DNA of 64,000 bases from Diphasiastrum complanatum (Eukaryota; Streptophyta; Lycopodiopsida; Lycopodiales; Lycopodiaceae), in assembly GCA_029204225.1 (NCBI GenBank), contig CM055093.1:45680338-45744337 (forward strand), read 5' to 3'. Shown in pieces: positions 55,424 through 64,000 of the stretch. Within the stretch, counting starts at the first letter, position 1. Each line of letters begins with the position of its first letter. Made by a program: the position numbers and the translations under genes. The notes beneath the pieces are model-generated. The model searched no databases, had not been told where the DNA came from, and worked only from the letters and a program-made list of their open reading frames with translations.

Positions 55424-56360
55424 CTAATGTGGTGCAAGCTTCTCAGTAGAAGCATGGCTTTGGACAAAATGATGACGTGCAAACCATAGGCATAAATAAA
55501 CCATATCTCCAAGCTGAAACTCAACATGGCGGCGATGACGATCAACTAAGGTGTGATAATGCCACTGAACATGCTGTAAATGAGAACTGGCCCGAGTAAT
55601 AAGCTCATGGGCACCTGATAGAAAGGATGCAAGTGTCACAAGTGTATCCTCAGGAGGAAGAGGAATGCCAGGTAAAAGAGGTGCATAGCCATGAGATAAT
55701 AAAAATGGTGAGACGCCCGTACTGGTACTAACAGAGCTATTATAGCCATTCTCTGTTAAACATAGATGTTGATCCCAATCCTTCCCAGAAGGAGTAACAA
55801 AATGATGTAAATAATCCTCAAGGATCTTGTTAAGGACCTCAAACTGTCCATCAGAAGTAGAGTGATAAGCAGAAGCCACAAAAAGTTGTACATCCAAGAT
55901 ATGCAGAAGCACTATCCAGAATATGGATGTAAACTTACTAGCCCGATCAGAAAGGATAGTACGAGAAGACCCATGCAAGTCAAAAATCTTCGATAGAAAC
56001 AAACGTGCACACTGCTCTGTTGTGATAGTACTACGAACTGGTATAAAATGTTCGATAACTTGTCAACTACCACCATACATTAATCTTGACCATGCTGGAT
56101 ACAAGGAAGGCCAAGGATAAAGTCCATAGATATATCAGTCCACTGGTGATGAGGAATAGGCCAACTCTGGAGCAAACCATGAGAGTACTTATTACGAAGA
56201 CAGAGATGGCACGTACGAATAAGTACAACAAGCTCATATCGAAGAGAGGGCCAATAGAAATGGTCCTTGAGACGAGCATAAGACTTCTGAAAACCAAAGT
56301 GACCCCCAACAAGAGACGAATGAGCATCCGACAACAATTGGGAACGGATACCTAAGGAAC
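55424..56360 (-). pseudogene. Gypsy integrase
   Basis: HSSLVGGHFGFQKSYARL and CHLCLRNK give the HHCC zinc region. PHHQWTDISMDFILGLP has the first catalytic Asp. ILSDRASKFTSIFWIVLL gives the second Asp block (DRG changed to DRA) and YHSTSDGQFEVLNKILEDYL the catalytic Glu region (QTE changed to QFE). RHRRHVEFQLGDMVYL starts the C-terminal part. One shift near 56010. Confidence 0.85.
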
Positions 56361-56639
56361 TAGGAATACAAGGAGAATCATAACGATAAAGACGGTGGTC
56401 AACAATGGACTAAACCTGATGAGGATGGGACGAAAAAGGTGGGGATAAACATCACGAAAATCAGAACATGTAAGGTATGCGACAGGTAGATCATCAAACC
56501 ATGTAGAAACAGTAGCAAGAAGTGTATTCAACAAAGCTGGAAGATGAGACAATGCATCAGCAGTAGTGTTAGCACAACCAGGACAATATAATATAGAAAA
56601 ATCAAAAGACTATAAAAATTGCAACCAAGAAACTGACGA

Positions 56640-57301
56640 TCACTAAGATCACACTAAGAAAAGAGATAACGTAAAGACTAGTGATCAGTTAGAATGTCAA
56701 ACAGAACTTGATAAATATAATAGGGCCACTTCTTAAGAGCATAGATAATAGAAAGAGGCTCTTTCTCATGCACAGAATAACATTGCTCATAAAAGCGAAG
56801 ACGACGTGACTCATAAGCAATAATGCACTGTGACTAGCGAAGCAAAACACCCAAACCAACATTACTAGCATCAGTCTCAACACTAAACTTCTGATCAAAC
56901 TGGAGTAAACACATAGTGGCAGCATCAACAATAGCACGACGAATAGTATCAAATGCTAATAGACAATCAGAAGTCCAAAGAAAAGTACAAGACTTCTTCA
57001 AAAGTGCATAAAGAGGAGCTACAATAGTGGCAAAATGAGGAATGAGACGACGAAGGTGAGTGGCTAACTCGAGGAACATGCAAACATGATGAACATCAGT
57101 TAGAATAGAATACTGATTACAGATAGTCAACTTATTTAAAGCACAATAATCAATACAAAGACATTTGGTACCATCTTTCTTACTAACAAGGAGAATAGGG
57201 GCACCAAAAGGGTTGTGATTAGGAACAATGAGACCTGATCTAACAAGGTAGTAATGTGGCTGAAAAGACAAAACATATTGATGTAATAGGTCAGAGATCA
57301 C
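56640..57301 (-). pseudogene. Gypsy reverse transcriptase/RNase H with the RT catalytic core deleted
   Basis: It starts [40 protein letters not shown] and NQYSI. It then jumps to [38 protein letters not shown]. The part that should carry the DLRSGYHQ and F(V/L)DD boxes, roughly 130 residues, is absent, so no polymerase could be made. RNase H continues with [39 protein letters not shown] and LSIIYALKKWPYY. Confidence 0.8.
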
Positions 57302-57701
57302 TTAAGGCACAACTGCTAGAATAGAAACTGGAGGAACTGGTATTGTCCGCTAAACACATAATAAGGCTACACAATGAGCCTTTGGTAGGCTGCGAATAAA
57401 TTGCTTCCCACTGATCAACTGGAAGTCTCCCTGAAAATCAATGCCAATAAGTGAGTGTATTACTGCACCATGTATAAATGTCAGTGTTTGCTGAGTCAAG
57501 TCCAGTGTAATGGCCCCAAGAGATGCAAACCAATCAGCACCAAGGATAAAATCATAATGCCTATAGGAATAATATAAGCCTATCCAAAAAAATCTCCAAT
57601 GCGGTATGGTAAACCCTGAAATATCTAAGAACTAGCAAAAGAGTGTGAACTGGCAACCTCATCTATGAGAGGCTATGGAGCAGGAACAGGTGAAGCATAG
57701 A

Positions 57702-57772
57702 TTTGACTGGTGATATAACTATTGATAAAAGAATGAGTGCTGCCAGTATCAACTAAAGCAATATACTCACGA
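57702..57772 (-). pseudogene. Gypsy aspartic protease
   Basis: GREYIALVDTGSTHSFINSY shows the catalytic D-T/S-G triad intact. It follows the knuckle by about 0.2 kb as expected for gypsy pol. Confidence 0.8.
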
Positions 57773-57964
57773 CCAGTAATGCGTACACGTAACCGAATGG
57801 AGCGAGGACCAAGATGCCCTGTCCAAGTAGCATAGGCAAGCTGAGCATGGCAAGTAGCAGGAAGTAGATCAATGGAAGACTCAGGAGATAGATCAGGCTC
57901 ATCAAAAATATGAATGTAGATATTGGAATTATCTGGACTAGTGCCCTCATGGTGAAAAACAACA

Positions 57965-59019
57965 GTAGTAGTAGGGAGGGACTGACGACAATCACAGACA
58001 AAATGGTCAGGACTCTTACAACAAAAGCAAAGATGCTTTTGTTGAAGGTCAACAAACTCTACAGACGTGTAACGTCAGACAAAAGCAGGACGAGGAGACG
58101 AAAGAACAATGGAAGGAGCCAGAACAGAAGGGAAAAGTTTAGAGGTGGACATAGCAGGAAAAGATGAAACAGAAGGACGCGGTCTGGAGAAGCAAGATGG
58201 AAGGATGTTAGAGTACTTGTGTTGTAAAGTACTGGCAAGAGAGATCACCTCAAAAAGTGTGGAGCGATAGAAAGAAAAAACATCATAACGTAAGGCAGCA
58301 CGAAGCCTAGAAATGTAACGAGAAATAAGCTCAGTGGGCTGTAGATTTGTGAAAAGATAAGAAATCTCCATAAATTGATCTGTGCAAGATCACTGGTCCG
58401 AGTGAGACTACAAAATGAATCACGATCGTGGTTGAGCCAATGAGGATCAATTATAGCATGACAAAGGTCACACGAAAGGTAGGCCAGTTATGGAGCCCTT
58501 CCCGATCAGGATCAGCTCGATAAACTTGCCACCACGTGGCAGGGCGTCCATCTAAGTGTAAAGCAACCAACTAATCTTCTGAGAATCAGTCTTAGGATAA
58601 ATCTGAAAATAAGTGCCAAGCTTAGCAAACCAATTCTCTAAGAAGTTATCGTCAGAAGAACCGGAATAGGTAGCAAGCTGTACCCAATCACAAAAATCTT
58701 GAGCAAAGTGTGGCTCAGAAACTGGGGAACGTGGAAAGAAACCATGAGGTGGGGTAGGATAAATGAACTATCCACCACCAGGTTGACTAGCAAAAGAAGG
58801 TGAAAATTCAAATGGAGGGGGAGTCCCAAATGAAGGATAATCAGGAGCTTTACCAGGACCATGAGGCTGTAAAGAATCAATTTGTGACTGCATAGTGGCA
58901 AAGCCGATCATAACCGTATCTAGGCGAAGAATGAGGCCAGAAAGGGTATCATCCATGCGACGAAATTGATCGGATAGGTTCTCTTGAATAGTCTCATTCG
59001 GGGTAGGTGAATGTGCCAT
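57965..59019 (-). pseudogene. Gypsy gag with CCHC knuckle
   Basis: It starts MAHSPTPNETIQENLSDQFR with a Leu/Ile heptad region and GTPPPFEFSPSF. After a TAG it continues with HFAQDFCDWVQLATYSGSSD and NFLENWFAKLGTYFQIYPKT (the retrotransposon gag fold). MEISYLFTNLQPTELISRYI and then the knuckle CFCCKSPDHFVCDC (CX2CX4HX4C, about 58035-57990) follow. At least four stops or shifts. The leader between PBS and this start is about 0.94 kb. Confidence 0.8.
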
Positions 59020-59955
59020 AATGAGAAAACTACTAAATGCGAGACAAGACGCTAATCAAGTGAACGAACTAAAGGAGAGGACATAAGTCGTCACAACAAG
59101 TACACCCATAAGGAGATGTGACAAATAGTGTAGGTAGTACCTCACAACTACAAACGAGAGCATGTTGAAAACATTAGTAAAATGATGAGATATCAGGCAG
59201 CCACCAAATAAAGATAAAAAATGTTATTGGGCCGCTTGAAATTATGCGAAATGAACTGTGTATAGGCACGGAAAACCACCAATCCAATCTGTCAAGGAAC
59301 TGCTTTGGAGCTGGAAATTTTGCCAAGTATTGGGGCCAAACGGGGCGCTGGACAACCATCAAGTAATGCTGCAAGAGATGCTGAAAAAAAAAAATTGCTT
59401 CAAGTAGGCTAAAAAAACATGAAGTATGAGGGTGGAGATGGGCAATAAATAGCGTGCAATCAAATGTGGATTTGGGGTAGCGAACAGAGGCGGAAAGAAG
59501 TAAAAATTGGAGGGGATGGACGCTAGACAACCTACAAGAAAGGTGTGAAAAATGGCTGCAAATGGAGACAAAATTGGTCAAAAGTGACAAGTATGAAGGG
59601 GCTAGACAGCTTGCAAACAAAAGTGAAGAGAGGACTAAAATTGGAAGGACAAATGGATGAAAGAGATGAGGGAGTTGGGCGCTGGATAGTCTACAAACAA
59701 GCTGGATTTGGGCGCAAAAAATAATTTGCCAAATTTTTTTTTTCTAGCAACAAATTTAGCGAAATACTTTCGCTAATTGTCTGCTGAAGCTCCATCAAGG
59801 AAAATGCTCTGATGGGCGCTAGTCCTCCTCCAAACTGTGCTGAATGTTGCTAAAGCAAAGAGATGAAAGCCCTCAACAAAGAGAAAAAAAAAATTAGCAA
59901 GGAAAATGGGTGCCCAATCAGAAAATCAGATCTGAAATTCAGTAGTCAGGAAAGT

Positions 59956-59967
59956 GCTCTGATACCA
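59956..59967 (-). other. Gypsy primer-binding site (initiator tRNA-Met)
   Basis: Exact TGGTATCAGAGC on the minus strand, with no gap to the LTR end TTAACT. Confidence 0.92.
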
Positions 59968-60370
59968 AGTTAAGAATGCAACCACAACTGATCTAGAGCT
60001 AAGCTATGAAAGCATCTCATAAGCAAGACTTAACCCTAGAAAGGAGGATAGAGAGTTTAAAGAGACTGAAGAGGACAGAGATCAATATCATAGCTGAATC
60101 ACAAATGACACAGATTCCTTACTTATAGCCTAAAGGAAGCCCTAAAAGGAAGCTTCTAGTGGCAAGGGCCCAATTGGGAGGAATAATAGTGCGCCCTCCA
60201 AGAAGGCCCCCACTCTCCAGTAATATGTCCAAATGTCCAAATAAGGCCCAAAGCCAACCATATAGCCTAAACGTCAATAATGAATAAAAAAAGGGCCCAA
60301 GGCCTGCTTATGCATAAAGTAAAGTAAATGTAAATGGACGTGGCAAATGTAATGAGCCGAGTCCATAACT
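59968..60370 (-). repeat. Gypsy 5' LTR (403 bp)
   Basis: Minus strand starts AGTTATGGACTCGG and ends GCATTCTTAACT. It abuts the PBS exactly. The ends AGTTA and TAACT are inverted repeats of each other and are not the usual TG/CA. It carries ~31 bp near 60070-60110 that the 3' LTR lacks. Confidence 0.92.
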
Positions 60371-60375
60371 CTCAT

Positions 60376-61740
60376 GCTTTTGCTTTGAGAGTTAAAGATG
60401 TGAGTGATGAACTAGCATGCATTCGTGAAAGCCTTTAAGGATGTGGAGCTTGCTCAAGTTGTTCTTAATGGCTTGTTGGATGATCATGCTAGTTTGGTGC
60501 AAAGCTTTGTTATTCAAAAGACAGTGCTAAGTATGGAGGATTTCCAAGAGATCTCGGTGAATGCGGAGTTTAGGCTTTTATCAAGAGGCATATCTACTTC
60601 TTCATCTCAAGTTGGAGAGGAGGAAGCTATGTTCATCAAAGGCAAGTTCAAGGGCAAAGACAAAAGCAAGTGGTCAAAGGGTCAAAATCAAGGTGAGCCT
60701 TCTAATTTTGTTGGCAAGAGAGAAAGATAGATCCAAGTTAAAATGCTGTTATTGTAGAGTCAAAGGGAATTTTGCAGGTGATTTCTTTAAGAAGAAGAGA
60801 GATCAAGGTGAGAAGCAAACCAATCTAACTCTTGATGAAGATGGTGTTGATGAACAAAATTCAAATGATGCTTTTGTTAAGGCTAATCATGGAGATATTG
60901 ATCCTTGGTGGATTGATAGTGGAGCTACATCACATATGACATATCATGATGAGTATTATTCATCATTGATGGCATTTAAGGTGACAAGAAGGCGATCTAC
61001 ATGGCCAACGATGGTGAGTGTGCAATAAAAGGAATTGGCACAATTCCTATTTCCCTCTCTACTAATAGGAATATGAATTTGAAGGATGTTTTTTTCATTC
61101 CATCTATCATTAAGAACCTTCTTAGTGTGAGTCAAACGCTTGACAAGGGATTCAAAGTGGAGTTTGATGGTGATGCTTGTTTTATCAAGAAGGAGGATGA
61201 ATTGATTGTAAAAGGGAAGAGACAAGGTAAGTTGTTCAAACTTGATGCTTGTGTTGTTGCTAACCAAGTTGGATGTATGGGAAAGGAGCAATTGTCAATG
61301 CAAGAGGTATGTCACAAGAGATTGGGGCATCTCAACTACAATTCATTGAAGGTGATGGCAATGAGGCAAGTTGTGTTTGGTCTTCCCAGTTCTTTAACAA
61401 GCTTGAATCATGTTTGTGCAATGTGCTTTATCAAAGTCAGATAGTTTACTCTACAAGAGATCTACATCAAAGTCAAGTAAGCCTGTTCAACTTGTGCATT
61501 CGGATATTCATGGTGTTACTTCAATTAGCAACAGAGGTGCTAAGATGCATGACTTTTATTGATGATTTTAGTAGATCTTGTTGGGTCTATCTACTAAAAA
61601 GAAAAGACGAGGTGTTTGGTGTCTTTTTCAAGTTCAATATTGCAAGGGAGGTTCGATTTTCTACCAAGATCAAGTGCTTGAGGAGTGACAATGGTGGTGA
61701 GTACATTTCTACTAAGTTGCTAATTAACACCGCCTTATAG
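60376..61740 (+). pseudogene. Copia-11 gag, protease, pre-integrase and partial integrase
   Basis: Gag has AFALRVKDVSDELACIRE and VELAQVVLNGLLDDHASLVQ. A knuckle remnant is KLKCCYCRVKGNFAGDF. Protease is PWWIDSGATSHMTYHDEYYS (catalytic DSG intact). NLLSVSQTLDKGFKVEFDGD and CHKRLGHLNYNSLKVMAM form the pre-integrase. Integrase has MTFIDDFSRSCWVYLLKRKD and CLRSDNGGEYISTKL (second Asp). It is cut at about 61735. There are about five shifts. Same family as copia-10. Confidence 0.85.
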
Positions 61741-61789
61741 TAGATAACTGCCATTAGAGATATTTTATTTACATACATGGTGGATTGTC

Positions 61790-62225
61790 AATGTTTTAGC
61801 TTTGAAGTCGTCTGACAGTACGTGGATTGACTTTTATTGATGAGAGAATGTCGATGTCGAGTTAGTCGAGAGTTTGATGGATTGTCGATGAAGTCGGGTA
61901 AGTCGACAAAGTCGAGTAGGTCAGTTGATGGAGATGTCGATGAAGTCGGGTAAGTCGACAGAGTCGAGTAAGTTGATGGAGTTGATGAAGATGTCGATGA
62001 TGTCGGGTAAGTAGACAAAGTTGGATGTCGATGTCGAGTGAGTGATAGAATGTCAAGTTAGTCGATGATGTCGAGTAAGTCGAGTATGTACATGGAGAAG
62101 TCGAAGTTGATGGAATGAAGTAAGTCGGGTACTTCGATGTCAAGTACTTTGATGTCGGGTACTTCGATGGAGTTAGCATTGAAGTCAATGAAGTCGAAGT
62201 CGGTGAAGTCAAAGTCAAACTTTGA
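61790..62225. repeat. GTCGA-rich degenerate tandem repeat
   Basis: Words GTCGATGAAGTCGGGTAAGT, GTCGACAAAGTCGAGTA and GTCGATGTCGA recur without a fixed period. The minus strand has open Thr/Ser/Pro frames (62018-61788, 62218-61862), judged artefacts of the repeat. It starts where copia-11 integrase stops. It may be LTR-internal like the repeat at 49855 (inverse GACTTC words are shared). Confidence 0.7.
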
Positions 62226-62706
62226 TAAATTTTTCAGGATGCTCATTAACGAATGGATTTGGTTCTGAGCATAGAAATCCAACAAGGGCATCCTATGATG
62301 TGGTTTTACAACACTCAAAAACTCTCTCTAGAAAGAGAGATATACAAATTTTTAGAGCTTCCTTGGAAAATACTTCACTTATCTATGATGTTTTTGGACA
62401 TGATTCAATCCATTGTAGGTCGCCCTACTGCTCTCTACCTTTAAAGATTGACTACTTGTCAATTGGCGATGAACTAACTGATAACGAAGCAATTTCCTCC
62501 CAAAACTTGATCTCCCCAAAGAAGCTCATAATTTTGACACTTTTCTTTGAGCTTGTCATGATTGAGACAATAGAAATTTATATCCTATTGAATCGAGTTT
62601 GCTCTCACACCAGCTGAACTGAGTGATAAGCTAATCCACCATCACCAGGTTCTTCGAACTCTCCAAGACTTTGGCTTTTTGGTTTCGTCAAACCGCTTTG
62701 TCTCAT
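62226..62706. other. No gene recognised
   Basis: Two overlapping plus-strand frames (62222-62617, 62253-62444) lack similarity. If the LTR/PBS at 62707-62718 is real, this would be the minus-strand leader and gag region of an unrecognised element. Confidence 0.3.
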
Positions 62707-62900
62707 ATTCTGATACCATCTTAAAGATTGATCTAGCAATAATGAAAGAAACTATCATAGCTTAACCATCAACTCAGATTCATCAAACTGTAAAGAAAGA
62801 GCACACACCAACCCCAAAAAGCTTATCTGCAAGTGTTATTCATAGAAGAAAAAAAGTAGAGTACATATAAACAAGCTAATTTTTGAGGGGTACAATTGCA
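62707..62900 (-). mobile_element. Possible LTR end and primer-binding site
   Basis: Minus strand TGGTATCAGAAT (62718-62707) resembles the initiator tRNA site. Upstream on that strand lies a TATATGTACT box and a plausible LTR leader. The LTR end would be AAGA instead of CA, so confidence is low. Confidence 0.3.
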
Positions 62901-63189
62901 TGGCAGTTTAGTCCCCGTTACGAGATGTGTGTCATGACTCACTAGCGATTTACTTACGCGTACTGTAAAAATGAAAGCAACTTATAAAAAATTGCCAAAA
63001 ACGGTAGTACTGTTCATGTGTTCAGATAAACTAGACTTATCTATTCTGACACCCTAAATATTCACCATATCTTGGTGGAGATTAAAAGAATTAAATTCCA
63101 AAAGTAGTTGATTTCTTATTCAAAATGGAGGAAATGCTGTAATTGGCACATGCCACCCTCCACAATGCTCATGATTGAACAAAACATTA

Positions 63190-63480
63190 TATGAATCTTA
63201 AAGGACTTTCTCACAATTTTCAAGTGGGTGATCGGGTGTATCTAAGAATATCCAAAGACTAAAAAATAACGTGTACCGAAAAATGTTGTAAGTTTTCTAC
63301 AACATATTGCAAACTTTACAAGATAATGGAGAGAGTTGGATCTTAAGCTTATTGATTATAACTTTCTAGATGAATTGAAGTACATCCCATGTTTCACGTG
63401 AGTCAATTGAAGTTGAGTTTACATAAGCGTGACTTGGGCTTCACAAAAGACATGCCATTTAGAGTACTTTTGGATTCAAA
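63190..63480 (+). pseudogene. Gypsy integrase C-terminal fragment
   Basis: SHNFQVGDRVYLRISKD, then YKIMERVGS and HPMFHVSQLKLSLHKRD in shifted frames. These are the typical end of gypsy integrase (GD-VYLR ... GPY ... HPVFHVS-LK). It is related to but different from the element at 54602. Confidence 0.6.
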
Positions 63481-63819
63481 GAGAATGCTAAATAATAGAG
63501 ACAAATGGTTGAGCAATCATATATGTTTTTGGTTATTTTATCCAATGAAAAGGTCGAATCGAAGGTGATGATTCTTGAGAGTGTCTTCATATTCTATGAA
63601 GAAATCTCATCAAATTTCATTTTTTACAGCAAAAATGGAAGTACGTTATGTATTTTATTATGTCTCGGGTTAATCCCAATTGACCGAGCCTTGAACATGG
63701 ATTCAAAAGATATTCTAGTTATTGTAATAGTCTTAACTTGGGCTTCTAATCTCAGAATAGCTAATCATTGGCCATGGTGGCTAATAATAATATAGTACTC
63801 TAGAGGTAGAGTTTATGGA

Positions 63820-64000
63820 GGTGGCAATTCAAACTTAGGCATTGGAGGTAGGAATTACCTAAAACAAAAGGACTTTGAGGGCACGGGAGGAGTCTATATA
63901 AAGTCATATACTTTTTCTACTCCATTCACTATTGTAGTATGAGATGCATAATATGAGCCTAACAACAATATCATCATGTGATTCCCATAACTTGGGGTGA
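63820..64000 (+). mobile_element. Possible 3' LTR start of the gypsy fragment
   Basis: About 340 bp after the integrase end, a promoter-like GTCTATATAAAGTC (63890-63903) and a short AG-rich run precede the window edge. This spacing would suit an LTR; no second copy is available to confirm it. Confidence 0.25.

Larger units (their letters stand above)
54602..60370 (-). mobile_element. Ty3/gypsy chromovirus-like element, two LTRs, internally deleted
   Basis: 5769 bp between 5-bp target duplications CTCAT (54597-54601 and 60371-60375). Element order on the minus strand: 5' LTR 60370-59968, PBS 59967-59956, long leader, gag, zinc knuckle, protease, RT (core deleted), RNase H, integrase, chromodomain, polypurine tract 54982-54974, 3' LTR 54973-54602. 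It lies inside the gag of copia-11, and the host reading frame is continuous once the insert and one duplication are ignored. All frames have stops, so it is not autonomous. The LTRs are closely similar except for a ~31-bp gap, so insertion was fairly recent. Confidence 0.93.

Noticed and set aside
55051-55545. 164-codon minus-strand frame rich in Leu, resembling a membrane protein
   Set aside because: It overlaps the gypsy integrase end and chromodomain in another frame; the Leu/Ile richness is a frame effect.
56067-56337. Second minus-strand frame overlapping the integrase zinc region
   Set aside because: Only the frame with the HHCC and catalytic blocks matches integrase; the other is a shadow.
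61788-62318. Thr/Ser/Pro-rich minus-strand frames
   Set aside because: Artefacts of the GTCGA-type repeat; low complexity and no start context.

Overview
The window is nuclear DNA of a land plant with a large, repeat-rich genome. The one host gene (minus strand, about 10.6-17.7 kb) encodes a multi-MATH-domain, TRAF-like plant protein of the Arabidopsis AT2G25320 type. Almost everything else is transposon: Ty1/copia and Ty3/gypsy LTR elements primed by initiator tRNA-Met, and non-LTR (LINE) elements. I cannot name the species. The very long last intron and the transposon density fit a fern, lycophyte, gymnosperm or large-genome angiosperm.

Layout. 1-8 kb: a head-to-tail nest of four LINE copies, all on the plus strand. 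Each ends in a small 3' stem-loop followed by a (CT)n tract, and each next 5'-truncated copy starts directly after that tract. 8-10.6 kb: sequence without recognisable coding content, probably part of the same last intron. 10.6-17.7 kb: seven phase-consistent exons of the TRAF-like gene; its C-terminal coiled-coil exons were not found and should lie left of base 1. 17.7-19.1 kb: pyrimidine-rich leader (coding strand), promoter with RY (CATGCATG) motifs in a short repeat, then a tandem repeat of about 62 bp units. 19.8-22.3 kb: a copia LTR and a gypsy integrase fragment. 23.1-24.0 kb: a degenerate, unrecognised coding-like stretch. 24.0-40.1 kb: at least six damaged copia copies, fused and nested in both orientations, including an apparently circularly permuted copy with one LTR. 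42-45 kb: two long (GA)n tracts and a LINE endonuclease fragment. 45.3-54.4 kb: more copia copies. 54.6-60.4 kb: an essentially complete gypsy element with two LTRs, a 5-bp target duplication, PBS and PPT, inserted in the gag of another copia. 61.7-64 kb: a GTCGA-rich degenerate repeat and remnants of other LTR elements.

None of the transposon reading frames is intact; all carry stops, frameshifts or deletions. The most unusual signals are (1) the LINE family, with (CT)n junctions, a 3' hairpin whose stem changes on both sides between copies, and a PCNA-box-like tail in two copies; (2) the gypsy LTRs, which end AGTTA...TAACT instead of TG...CA, supported independently by target duplication, PBS and PPT; and (3) the permuted single-LTR copia. 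All domain calls are by eye; no database search was run.
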